A program made the position numbers and the translations under genes. Source: Bromus sterilis (taxonomy: Eukaryota; Streptophyta; Magnoliopsida; Poales; Poaceae). Taken from it: DNA of 64,000 bases. Of the stretch, positions 11,392 to 21,809 are shown piece by piece (within the stretch, counting starts at the first letter, position 1; every line of letters begins with the position of its first letter). The stretch is taken from assembly GCA_950022295.1 (NCBI GenBank), contig OX465598.1, positions 5,518,001 through 5,582,000 of the forward strand, in the 5' to 3' direction. The notes beneath the pieces were generated by a model. The model was not told where the DNA came from, did not search any database, and was given only the letters and a program-made list of their open reading frames with translations.

Positions 11392-13529
11392 TGTTGGAAA
11401 TATGCCCTAGAGGCAATAATAAAATGTTATTATATATATATTTCCACGTTCGTAATTAATGTTTATATTTCTCTGCTATAATTGCAATGACCCTGACTGT
11501 GAGATTCAGAAGAAAACTCATTTGCATGTGTGGAAATGTAAACACCAAGAGTTCCTGGTTTAGCCTCTAAGACCAGCTCATGTGCTAACTGATGATTACG
11601 TTTTCTTAATCATGGACATTGTTCTTGTAACAAGGATGTCAGTAGCAATGGGAACATATTGTTAGCAGAACAATGATGTTGAACCGACCCCAGTATTGAA
11701 TGATATACTTAGAGATCACATCGTAACAACGTTATAAGTCATATCATGAAATGTTATCATATACGTAATTCCTTAGACCATGAGAGTATCGAGTTGCTTG
11801 ACACAGGAAGACATGCTTTGGTTCTTAGATGAATCCACCCGTAAATGGGAAGTAGTAAAACAAGTTCTGGGTATGTCAGATGGTGTGGCTAGTGACTATG
11901 ATAGTTCAAGAATGGGATTTTCTCCTTCACGATGAAGAAGATATTCACTTTGGGCCCACTCGGTATGACGGTATCCATTATAGTCTGGCCAGACGCATTG
12001 TGATTCAGTCACGGGGATACCGGAATACAATAACGAGAAAAGGGACAAACGAGCAAAGAGGATAACGAGTGGCTTGTGTTCAAAAGTTGTTACACATGGG
12101 TTCCAAACTTCTCTCCTCTAACTTTGTCATATATCGCGAAGCAAAGGGAATGGTACATGACTAAACATAATGGTTCACTCGAAGTTTCTTCGTGTATGTG
12201 CGGGAGTCAACATGGGTGTCCATGGCTCCGCTGTTGATTATTGGCTATTGACAAAAGGCTGTTGACCTATGTCCGGAAGATGTTCTGAGTCATGTCCGCA
12301 TTATACCGAACCTATTGGGTCACACACTTAACGAGCAGTAGTCTGTTAGAATACTAGTATGGTAGAAGGTTTAGTGGAAGCAAAGCATAATAGTTCATAC
12401 GGGTACCGGACGTAGTTTCAGAGATTTATGGAATTGTTCATAAGGGCACCAGAAGTAGTTCTGGGTATTTAAGGTTATGTCCGGATCACTCTGGAGTAGT
12501 CCCAGGTGGTTCCGGAACATATGAGAATGGTACTGGGGAAGTCCTGGATCAACCGGAATAGTTTCCGGATAATCGCTGGGCGTCCCGACAACCTTCGCGG
12601 TCATTGGGTAGCTTAAACTGTAACTCGGATGGTCTTGGAAACTATCCGGATGGCTCCGGAACGTCCGAGAACGGTCTCGGAAGGTCCTGGAAGTGCTCCA
12701 GAAGTGTCCGGAATGTCCCGAAACGATCCCGGTATGTCCCGGAAGGTCCTGGAAGCTTCTAGAAGGTCATGGAAGGTTCCAGAAGGTTCCGGGCAGTACC
12801 ACCCACTCCCCTGCGCCCCTATCCTTGGGGGGCAAGCCACCTAGGCTGCCCTGGGCGGCCAAAGGGGTGGGGGCGCACCAAGGGGAAGGAATCCCCCTCC
12901 AGGTGGGAATACCAAAACCCAAATATGGCAGGTTTCCGGTGGGAAGGTATGGGAAGATTTGGGAGGTTTGGGAGTCCAAGTTGGACTCCCCACCCCCCTT
13001 ATTGCGCCCCAAGGGCCTCTTGGCCACCTATATAATGTGGGGGAGGGGTGGGGGCGCAGCACAACTTGTCCCCAAGGCCTATGCGCCACCCTCCCTCCTC
13101 TAAACCCCGTTGCTCCACTTTTAGACCCCGGTTTAGACGTTGTTCTAGATCGGAATCCGTTAGGGTTTTCTCCCTCTAGTTTTCTCGGTGGCGTTCATCT
13201 CTGGACGGCGGAGCGCTGCTGGATTGCTGCTACGGGATGTGTGGATACTAATGGAGGGGTCGTACCTTCGACCCTTCTTCGAGGAGCTTGTTCATGGGAC
13301 TTGTCCGTGGGACTAGATCACGGGACTTGTTCGTGGGATTGATCGAGGGACTTTTCGTGGGAGAACTTGCGAGATCTACTTCCACTACGTCCACGAGCTT
13401 CACCAACTCTACTTCCGCTACATCGGTTGGTGAGCCATGACCTAAAACCTTGTATGCAATCTTCTTGGATGATCTTGGGTTCTTGATTCGTAGGCCGAAA
13501 ATTTTTGTTTTCTACTGCGTTTCCCAACA
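11392..13529 (+). repeat. 3' LTR of the Copia element
   Basis: Near-identical to 4214-6342, starting TGTTGGAAAT and ending CCCAACA. It is followed directly by the CTATC target copy and then by the interrupted Gypsy sequence. With a commonly used grass rate of 1.3e-8 per site per year, about 1.6 percent LTR divergence suggests insertion roughly 0.6 million years ago; the count was made by eye. Confidence 0.93.
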
Positions 13530-13534
13530 CTATC

Positions 13535-13985
13535 GGGTGCGCGTCAGCGCTCCCGATGGGAGTAGCCCCCGAGTCTTCGTTCGAGTTGTAGAGTCGAACG
13601 TAGGCTGAGAGAAACTTGGCCGATTTCCTTGGCGCCATCCTTGGAGCAGCTGCGGTTGATCTTTTGCCGGGGTGAAGTTGGAGATAGTGCTGACTATATC
13701 CTTTGCGAGTCTCGTGTCCTTTCGCAGGTGCGGCTGGCTGTGGCTTGCTTGTTCAAACTCTATTGGGTGCGCGTCAGCGCTCCCGATGGGAGTAGCCCCC
13801 GAGGCTACGTTCAAGTCGGGGAATCGGACGTAGGCTGATATGAACTTTGCGTGATGATCTTCTGGAGTAATCCTCTTATTTTGATGTGGCGAAGATGTAG
13901 GCGGTGCCGTTTGTGAAAGCTTCGGGTACTCCTGCTTGTTGCTATGGTGATTCCAATGTTCGAGTGTTTGATTTGACGATGGCGT
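13535..13985. repeat. Gypsy 3' region with a two-copy ~229-bp repeat
   Basis: The block 'gggtgcgcgtcagcgctccc', continuing with 'gatgggagtagcccccgag', occurs at about 13535 and again at about 13764. The copies are 229 bp apart and the sequence that follows each is only partly similar ('cgttcgag' and 'cgttcaag'; 'cgtaggctga' in both). The first copy adjoins the Copia target duplication, so the Copia insertion fell at or within a repeat unit. Bases 13860-13985 show no gene. Confidence 0.65.
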
Positions 13986-14685
13986 GCTCGGGGGGATTTT
14001 TCTTAAGCCCCCGAGTGCTTTTTGTGTAAGATCGCGTAGGCGATATCAGGGCTCGGGGGGATTTTTCTTAAGCCCCCGAGTGCTTTTTATGTAAGATCGC
14101 GTAGGCGATAGCAGGGCTCGGGGGGGATTTTTTCTTAAGCCCCCGAGTACTTTTTATGTAAGATCGCGTAGGCGATAGCAGGGCTCGGGGGGATTTTTTC
14201 TTACGCCCCCGAGTGCTTTTTATGTAAGATCGCGTAGGCGATAGCAGGGCTCGGGGGGATTTTTCTTAAGCCCCCGAGTGCTTTTTATGTAAGATCGCGT
14301 AGGCGATAGCAGGGCTCGGGGGGATTTTTCTTAAGCCCCCGAGTGCTTTTTATGTAAGATCGCGTAGGCGATAGCAGGGCTCGGGAGGATTTTTCTTAAG
14401 CCCCCGAGTGCTTTTTTTGTAAGATCGCGTAGGCGATAGCAGGGTTCGGGGGGATTTTTCTTAAGCCCCCAAGTGCTTTTGATGTAAGATCGCGTAGGCG
14501 ATAGCAGGGCTCGAGGGGATTTTTTTCTTAAGCCCCCGAGTGCTTTTGATGTAAGATCGCGTAGGCGATAGCAGGGCTCGGGGGGATTTTTCTTAAGCCC
14601 CCGAGTGCTTTTGATGTAAGATCGCGTAGGCGATAGCAGGGCTCGGGGGGATTTTTTCTTAAGCCCCCGAGTGCTTTGAAAGCTG
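13986..14685 (-). repeat. Tandem array of a 65-bp double-hairpin unit in the Gypsy 3' region
   Basis: Ten full units and a final partial one repeat with a 65-66 bp period. Each unit has CTCGGGGG paired with CCCCCGAG (8-bp stem, A/T-rich loop ending in cttaag) and ATCGC GTAG GCGAT (5-bp stem, 4-base loop). Units differ only by single bases and by one or two extra T or G residues. The array lies between the pol end and the 3' LTR of the minus-strand Gypsy element. Tandem repeats in this hypervariable region are a known trait of Tat-lineage elements. It does not resemble a CRISPR array because there are no unique spacers. Confidence 0.92.
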
Positions 14686-14761
14686 GTAGTGTTTGGGCAA
14701 CATATGCTTTATTGCGGTCGAGTGGTTACATGGGCTGCCTGTCATGTCCAACCGATTGATG

Positions 14762-16594
14762 CTAAGGGTAGAACAGTCGCAGGTTTGCGACATTCCATGG
14801 ATTGCCCACATCTTCGTCCGTCTTTGGGTTCTTCAGCCTGTAGGCGCCGCCTCCGATGACTTCTGACACTATGAATGGGCCTTCCCATTGGGGGGCTAAT
14901 TTGTGGACCTTCTCTTGTATCAGTCGTAGTACTAGGTCTCCTTTGTTGAAGGTTCTAGTTCGAAGGCGACCGCTTTGGTAAGTGCGCAGCTTGTCCTGGT
15001 ATCCTTCTGACTTTGATAGGGCCACGTCTCTTGCCTTGTCGACTGTGTCTTTGTCGTCTTGGAGTGCTTCTTCTGCTTCCTCTTCTTCGTACCCCGCGAC
15101 CCGAGGGGCTCCGAATTTGAGGTCATGTGGTAGTACTGCTTCGGCCCCGTAAACCATAAAGAACGGTGTAAATTGGGTCGCAGTATTTGGCGTGGTCCGT
15201 AGGCTCCAGGGTACTGCGGGGAGCTCTTCTACCCAGTTTCCGGCGGCCTGCTCGAGTGGTGCGAGGAGCCGCTTCTTGAGTCCTCCGCATACGAGTCCGT
15301 TTGCTTTCTCCACCTGGCCATTGAATTGCGGGTGCGCGACGGACGCGTAGTTTATTTTAATGCCTAGTTCTTCGCAGAAGTTCTGGAATTCGGCAGCTGT
15401 GAAATTTGTGCCATTGTCTGTGATGATGTTGTGTGGCACTCCGAATCTGAAGATTATTGACTTCATGAAGTTCACGACCGTGAGGGCGGTGGAGCTAGTG
15501 ATTGGCACTGCTTCGATCCACTTGGTGAACTTGTCGACTGCGACCAGTAGATGTGTCCTTCCTCCTTTTGATGATTTCTTGAGTGGGTCGACCATGTCAA
15601 GTCCCCAGGTGGCGAATGGCCAGGATAATGGTATCGTCTTCAGCTCTGAGGCCGGGGCGTGCGGTCTGTTAGCGAATTTCTGGCAGGCGACGCAGCGCCG
15701 CACTATATCCTCTGCGTTTTTCATAGCTGTGGGCCAGTAGAATCCCGCTCGGAATGCCTTGGACACGAGTACTCGACTGCTTGCGTGGTGCCCGCATGTG
15801 CCCTCGTGGATTTCGAGGAGTAGGGCTTTGCCGTCTTCCTCGTCGATGCACTTTTGTAGTATTTGCGCAATGTTGTGCTTGTACAACTGTCTGTTGATCA
15901 CCGTGAATGCTTTGGAGCGTCTACTGATGTGCCGTGCTTCGGCCAAGTCTTGTGGTAGCGTTCCCTCGATTATGAACCGAAGGAATGGTTTTGCCCAGGC
16001 TGGTCCGTCGGGCTCGTCTGTTGCTGTGCCGTCAGGTGTGCTGGTGCCGGTGCCTTCTGTCGGGCTTGCTGATGCCACCTGCGCTGGGTCTGTTGCGTCC
16101 TCTTAGTCCTCGGCTGCCTCGAGTGCCACCGCCGGTGTTTCGATGGACCTTTGGCTGATGCTTTCCAGGAAAACTCCGGGTGGTATTGGTCCTCGGGTCG
16201 ATCCGATGTTTGCGAGCTCGTCCGCCTCCGTGTTGTTGGCCCTGGTGATGTAGTTGAGCTCGCAGCCATCGAAGCTTCCTTCGAGTTCGTTGTAGAGTTT
16301 CTAATAAGCTGCCATGTTGTCGGCTAGGGCGTTGTAATTTCTCATCTCCTGCTGGACGACGAGATTAGAGTCCCCGTAGATGATGAGGCGGGTGGCTCCG
16401 CATGTTTTGGCCATGCGCATGCCGTGGAGGAGTGCCTCGTATTCTGCTTCGTTGTTGGATGAGTGGCTGAAATTTATCTGGAGGATGTACTTCAGCTTCG
16501 TTCCTTTGGGGGAGATTAGGACGACTCCTGCTCCTGCTCCTTGTTGTCTTTTCGATCCGTCGAAGAACATTGACCATGAGTTTGACAGATCCGG
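14762..16594 (-). pseudogene. Gypsy pol fragment: RNase H and integrase (Tat lineage)
   Basis: Read on the minus strand in one frame from about 16594. The RNase H part has 'FFDGSK', 'NNEAEYEALL' and 'YGDSNLVV', carrying the D, E and D catalytic positions. The frame is cut by TAG at 16301-16303 and TAA at 16103-16105, then stays open for 438 codons (16078-14762). That part holds the integrase zinc finger (H91, H97 or H98, C129, C132) and the catalytic triad D161, D221 and E257, with 35 residues between the last two as in D,D35E enzymes. It ends in '...NLRLFYP' with no chromodomain, as in the Tat/Athila branch. The usual Gly after the first catalytic segment is replaced ('DMVDP'). Reverse transcriptase, protease, gag and 5' LTR are absent: the sequence switches abruptly near 16595. 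Confidence 0.9.
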
Positions 16595-17760
16595 GGCTAC
16601 GAGTCAACGGGAAATAACTTTCTAAAGATGAACTCTAGATCACACAAAGCACAACCAAACAAAACAAGAATCACTTCATTCGGAGCTACGAGTCAACGGG
16701 AAATTACGTTGCAAAACAGTACCAGCAGCATTTACATCTCCGACTTAGCAAAATTTTACAGGGTGCTAGGAAAAAAATAACAGAGGCAAAAATAAAAAAG
16801 GGGGGCGGCCTGGCTCACCCTTAGTGGGCTCGGCCCACTGGCCTGGAGAGGCGGCTGGGTTGGCCTGGCAGAGGTTGGGGTGGTTGGGCCGCGTGGTGGG
16901 CCTGGCCCGTCCGGCGGCGGCGGTTGCGCTGGCTCGGCCGATCCAGATCGGATCGGACCGAGCCCGACGGCTGCGGCGACGGGGCATGGTCGACGCCGGC
17001 CACCGGCGGCGAGGTGAGGGTGGCGAGGAGACGCTGGAGGGAAGCAAGGGACGCCGGGGTGGCGTGGAACCCGGGGTGGCGGCTCCCTCTTGGCGGCGTG
17101 GGCGCGAGGGCGAGGTGCGGTGGCGGCCGGCCGAGCTTGATCCGCCTCCCATGGCGCGGCTGCTGCACGTGAAGAGGATGGACGAGGTGAGGGATAGGGA
17201 GAGAAGAGAGGGAGAGGGAAGGAGGAGGTGCGCCGGCAGCGGGCAGCTCCCTGGCCGGAGCGTGGTCGGCGCGGCGGCGCGGCCGGATCGAGCGGCGCGG
17301 CGGTTGCCCACGGGCTGGCTGGAGGTGAGGATAGAGGAGAGAGGTTGGGTGCTGACGTGGCACTCCCTGGGCCGTCGGATCGCGAGATCTGACGGTCCAG
17401 ACGGCCTGGAGGGGCAGTTTTCATATCTGGGGCTAGGGTTGACGAAAATGGGGATATTTTTGGGGCAAAGTGGAGGGGGTGGCTGCAATTTTGTGCTAGG
17501 AAAACCCTAGAAAGGGGTGGGAGTGTGGTGGTCTTTATATAGCTCAGATGGCTGGCAGTTTCCAAAACCATCCCCGATTTTTCTCTCGCGCGCGCGGTGT
17601 TTACGTTTCTGACCGCCGAGGGTCCGTAGTACCTCCAATTCGGGTAAAACTTCATACTGCGCGACCAGCGCGTCGAGCTGGCGGCGTTCACCTCGCGTTG
17701 GAACCGTTCCGAGAACACTTTCTGGCGCGCTATAAAAATAACCCGTTTAATTATTAAACG
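16595..17760 (-). mobile_element. GC-rich LTR-like segment of another retroelement (partial)
   Basis: Sequence changes sharply at about 16595 to a different repeat. On the minus strand a TATA box (agctatataaagacc, complement near 17530-17545) is followed by a leader and then by very GC-rich Pro/Ala/Ser/Arg-coding-like sequence. This arrangement resembles the U3-R-U5 of a large Triticeae Gypsy LTR. A 20-bp word 'gctacgagtcaacgggaaat' occurs twice, at 16596 and 16685. The long minus frame 16756-17718 (320 codons) is proline-rich low-complexity sequence and overlaps similarly open frames in all phases, so I do not call it a gene. Family not identified. Confidence 0.4.
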
Positions 17761-18070
17761 TAGTTTTCGTTCCGTTGGCTGCGGCTGGTCTCGTGCGGCT
17801 TTTGCGACGGTGATTGGGTGAAACCCGGTGTCGCAAAGGTCGAGTGTCAGGGTGGCAAGGATCGGTCTCCGTCCGGTACGAGATAAGAGGGGGGGAAATA
17901 ATCGTCGATCGATAAATCAGGGATGCGAACACCGCAAAAAAATCAGACAATCAAACAATTCACACTGAAAACAAAATTTTTAATTTTTATGAAATATGGG
18001 CTATTACATAAACATTGGTATCTTCACCGATGAAAATTGCTGATATGCTACATCCAACCTTCCACTTGGA
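17761..18070. other. Unassigned repeat junction
   Basis: Transition between the GC-rich LTR-like block and the CACTA-like region. I see no gene, RNA or element terminus here. Confidence 0.35.
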
Positions 18071-20263
18071 ATAACCAACAAGGAGCGCTACCTCGCGCGC
18101 AAGCAACCACCCATAAGACTCTTAGGCAAATGCGCCACCCATAAGCCCTTATTCGTGGCGCATTCTGAAAATGCGTCACTAAGAGATTCTTATTAGTGGC
18201 GCATTTTGTAACTGCGTCACTATTAATTTTTTTGAATTTTCGAATCTGGATCTAGATTTGTATCATGATTTTTTTTTTAAATATTTTTTCCAATTTTTTC
18301 ATAGTCTCGGATTAGTATGCTTAATTCCCGGTCACTGTGCTTAATCTCAGGTCAAACTGACCTCCGTGGTCAAACTTCTCGAAGGGTGACCCATCCTAAC
18401 ACTACTCCTGCCTTAGCAGGCTTAACTTTTCGGTTCCATTCAACTCTAACCCTAACTCTCTTAACAGGCACTTGTTGATATATTTATCATATCAATCTTA
18501 TTAAACCTTGTTGATGTTCATGGGTGTGATGAAATTTTCAACATTTTTTTGAAACTTCCCGGTCAATCACCTATCATATTTTGAACATTTTTCAAATAAC
18601 TTTTTTGACTATTTTTCAAAAAACTTGGCCTCCAAATCTTAAAAGCATCACAATTTTTAACATTTTTTAGAAACTTCCCGATCGGTCACCTATCATATTT
18701 TGAACATTTTTATTGACTTTTTTTCAAATGTTTAGTGGCGCACCTAGCCAATAATGCGCCACTACTAAGTTTGAAATTTTTAAAATTTTCTTGGCCTCCA
18801 AATCTTAAAAGCATCATAACTTTTTTTGTTAGATTTTTGATGAATCTAAAAATCTTCAACTGGGGTACCCATTGAACTCGGATATAAAATTTTTAGTAGA
18901 TGATATTTCATATAAAAAACATTTTCATCAGAATTCGTATGCAAAAGTTATGTCTATTTTACAAATTCTAGAGATATTTTGCAAAAAAAGTCGAAATTCA
19001 TGTTTTGTAAATTTTTCCTAACAACTAGACCACATAACACATGGGAATCTCATTTTATTTTATTTTTTTGACATTTCTACCATTTTATTTATTATTTTAC
19101 AAATTAAAAAGGCGGTCCAAAGGGGGGGGGGGGGCGGGTTATTTGTGTTGGGAATTTTGGTACCTCACATTTTTTAGGTTATTAGTGACGCATATGCAAG
19201 ATACGACACTAATAATTCCTTATGGGTGGCACATTTCAAATGCGCCACTAATAATTTCTTAGGGGTGGCGCATTTCAGAATGCGCCATTAATAATTTCTT
19301 AGAGGTGCCGCATTTCAAAATACGTCACCCATAGGCTCTTATTAGTGACGCATTTTTGCAAAATGCGCCACTAATAAGAGGATCCAGACTAGCCCACTTT
19401 TAGGGGTGGTGCATTTTTAATTAGTGTGCCATCCATTACAAATAGTGGCGCATCTCATTCTTATGGACCGTTTTTTAAGGTCTATACGGCCTTTATTGGC
19501 TCTGAGACTCCAACGACCACGTGTGCTTGGGTGTGTGCACGTATGTGAAATCATACAAATCAAGAAAACTAGAAGTTCACTCAGTTTCGTGCCCGTGAGC
19601 TTTTCAACCACTGGTAGACCGCCTCAATCGGAGCCTGTATGTGTAGTCTCCCGTTTGAAGATTATTCCCTCATCAGTTTTCTCCGCGTTTCTGATCTAGA
19701 GCGATCCTAAGACCCTATTCCAGTCAACAGTTGAAGGGGCTCCAGTGACCTAATGACAATTCAAAAGCATGCCCCTTCCGATTCCAAGTTGTCATTGACG
19801 AACAAACCGTTTCAAATCGTGTGGGCCGTTTTTTAAGGTCTAGATGACCTCTATTGGCTCCGAGACTCTAGTCACATGTGCTTGGTTGTAAGATTCTTAT
19901 TGTAATAAAATGTATGATTCAATTTCATCTATTATTTTTGAAATAATTTTCTTTTTGAGTTGCTTTCTGTAAATTTGGAATATTTTTTATTTTGTATATT
20001 CACTATACATGGCGCACCTACTATACAATTGGTGGCGCACTAATATAGATGGCGCACCATGCCTGCAGGTGCTCAATGATTAAGTTTACATATATATGGC
20101 TCACCATGCCAGGTGTATCACGAATAAGTGTACATATATATGGCACATTGCATAGTGCGCCGCGGGTAACATTTTATTCGTGATGAAACCGGTCGAGGCG
20201 CACCAAGAATGCGCGAGGAATAACAATAAAGGCGTGTCTCGAGTAGCCTGTTTCCTAGTAGTG
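18071..20263. mobile_element. CACTA transposon, one terminus with subterminal repeats
   Basis: The right end reads TTTCCTAGTAGTG at 20251-20263, the inverse of CACTACTAGGAAA, a Triticeae CACTA terminus. Many direct and inverted copies of 'agtggcgcat' and 'aatgcgccacta' words occur at about 18125-18210, 18735-18770, 19190-19450 and 19990-20170, as expected for transposase-binding subterminal repeats. No transposase frame is visible, so this is a non-autonomous or partial element. The opposite terminus was not found; the left limit is where the subterminal words begin. A G-run of about 14 bases lies near 19122. Confidence 0.7.
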
Positions 20264-20684
20264 TTGCTTGCATATTTAACTTGAGCTATCTTAGCTGCCT
20301 TGTTTTAATGAAAAGCTAGGTAGTGGTCTATCCCCTCCCGATTTGATCAAACAAAATAAGTTGATATGTTTAGCTAAATAAAAAGCCGCCGCATTGACCT
20401 CTTGTTGTTTGGGCGTCAATCAGCATCGTGTCTTTGAATCCACCGATCCGAGCTCAGCTAGCGCATATTAACAAGGAGCAAGAAGAAATACAGTCTGGAG
20501 ACAAATTAAACAAGCGCATGCATGCTGCTCGTGTTTTTATTATATTCATCTTAATTTCCTGCTGGTACAAACTGGATGGACCCGGAAGGAAATAACATGA
20601 TCGATCTAGGAAAACAAAACGGCGAAATTAACAACAAATACTAGTAGATAGGATAGGAGCATGGATCGATGATGGTAGTGCATG
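20264..20684. other. 3' flank of the secreted-protein gene
   Basis: No coding signal. On the minus strand AATAAA-type motifs (complement of 'tttatt' near 20534) could serve polyadenylation of the gene at 20685-21200. Confidence 0.4.
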
Positions 20685-21200
20685 CTACACAAGGACGGCG
20701 GCGGCGGCGGCGCACTGGTTCTTCTCATAGGGCTTGTTAACGAGGATATACGAGTAGACACTAAAAGTGGTGTCGTACATGTAAGTCAGGGCGGCGGCCC
20801 CGAGGACCGTGACTTTGACGTTGAAAGGATGTAAATGGGAGAACTGGTCGAGCATCTGGATGGTGAGGCGGCAAGCAGGGTACAGGCACGTCTTGTTGTG
20901 GACGGTGAACGGGACCAGATCGCCTGACCTTGGGTAGGTGCCGCGGACGGCCACCGCCTCCGTCCACCCGGCGCCGTCCTTGTCGTACAAGCCCCACAAC
21001 GCATTGTTGGGGATTGTGTCTGGTCCATACTCCACGGAGATGTCGAAACGGTATTCGCACAGAAAGCCGCCGTTGCCGTTGCCGCTGCCGCTGCCGCTGC
21101 CGGCCATCACTATGCTGCCCTGCTCGCTGTTGCCGCTGCCGGTGCTGGCGACGACGGCGACGGCTAGGAAGAGGATGCCCACCTTGACCTGCATCATCAT
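20685..21200 (-). CDS. Small secreted protein with four cysteines, unknown function
   Basis: A single-exon frame of 171 residues. The N-terminus (residues 4-20, 'QVKVGILFLAVAVVAST') is a clear signal peptide. Three Met codons open the frame; the first gives the longest product. A Gly-Ser-Asn linker (residues 34-45), encoded by a GCC-GCT-type hexanucleotide repeat, precedes a compact domain (47-163) with Cys48, Cys105, Cys110 and Cys163, compatible with two disulfides, and one N-glycosylation site (N102-K-T). An Ala run ends the protein. A TATA box (ctatatataag on the minus strand) lies at about 21283-21294, some 85 bp before the start, which supports a real gene. I do not recognise the family. 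An apoplastic protein is likely; its role is not inferable. Confidence 0.7.
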   Translation of the reverse strand: MMMQVKVGILFLAVAVVASTGSGNSEQGSIVMAGSGSGSGNGNGGFLCEYRFDISVEYGPDTIPNNALWGLYDKDGAGWTEAVAVRGTYPRSGDLVPFTVHNKTCLYPACRLTIQMLDQFSHLHPFNVKVTVLGAAALTYMYDTTFSVYSYILVNKPYEKNQCAAAAAVLV

Positions 21201-21280
21201 GGATGCTCAATCGATCTGAGATATGAAGGATTGTTTATGGTAGGCTCGATCTGCCTTTCCCATTCCATCTCCAGCTAGCT

Positions 21281-21296
21281 GCACTTATATATAGCT
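21281..21296 (-). promoter_or_regulatory. TATA box of the secreted-protein gene
   Basis: Minus-strand 'ctagctatatataagtgc' lies about 85 bp upstream of the ATG at 21200, next to a short TAGAG microsatellite (about 21295-21315). Confidence 0.5.
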
Positions 21297-21315
21297 AGAG
21301 TAGAGTAGAGTAGAG

Positions 21316-21809
21316 AAAGCCGATCGATTTTTAGATGACCTTACTTACTACTACTGGCATGGCATACGTACTTCATTCATACTCAACCAACCACTACTGC
21401 CCATGATCGACAAGGACAACTAGATGGATCGGATCCTATTTTGTAAGCACAAAATCACCGATTGATTCTGCAAAGATCTCACTTCACATGCATGTCATCT
21501 GCTCCACAACTCCACTTGGCTTGATTAATTGGTTTGGCTTTTAATTTCGCTCAAGCCAAACGCCTAGTCAACCTCGCATTGAATGAAGATATATATATTG
21601 CAGAAAAGATCGGCTTGGAAATATTTCTTTTTTCTATAAAGCTAAGGTACGCAATTGTGTACTCTCAAAAATATATATTATCACTCCAGATACTTCAACA
21701 GCTAAAATGTAATAATGTGAGTCATGTGGTTTCTGCCACTGTTGCCGTAGTTTGGACTCGACCTGTATCGCCGTACGTAGTGACTTCACAGTGGTGATTT
21801 CTCATTGGG
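21316..21809. other. Upstream region, no gene seen
   Basis: Distal promoter or intergenic sequence for the minus-strand gene. The frame 21534-21797 (+) has no recognisable content. Confidence 0.4.

Larger units (their letters stand above)
4209..13534 (+). mobile_element. Complete Copia element (Angela/BARE/WIS-type ends) with target duplication
   Basis: An LTR retrotransposon of 9316 bp (4214-13529) flanked by a perfect 5-bp duplication, CTATC at 4209-4213 and 13530-13534. The LTRs are 4214-6342 (2129 bp) and 11392-13529 (2138 bp). The 5049-bp interior starts with a tRNA-Met type primer site and ends with a polypurine tract. The right LTR starts with TGTTGGAAATATGCCCTAGA, the well-known start of Triticeae Angela/BARE/WIS LTRs. 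The LTRs are longer than the roughly 1.8 kb I recall for BARE1. The interior keeps gag-pol order on the plus strand, but it is riddled with stops and frameshifts. Confidence 0.93.

Noticed and set aside
13986..14690. Regular 65-bp repeats as a CRISPR-like array
   Set aside because: The units are contiguous near-copies without unique spacers, the DNA is plant nuclear, and the array sits in the expected 3' region of a Gypsy element.
16756..17718. 320-codon Pro/Ser/Ala-rich frame on the minus strand
   Set aside because: All phases on both strands are open here because of GC content, no domain is seen, and the block has LTR-like features.
20930..21219. Arg/Cys-rich plus-strand frames opposite the secreted-protein gene
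   Set aside because: They are antisense shadows of the gene at 20685-21200, which has the signal peptide and TATA box.
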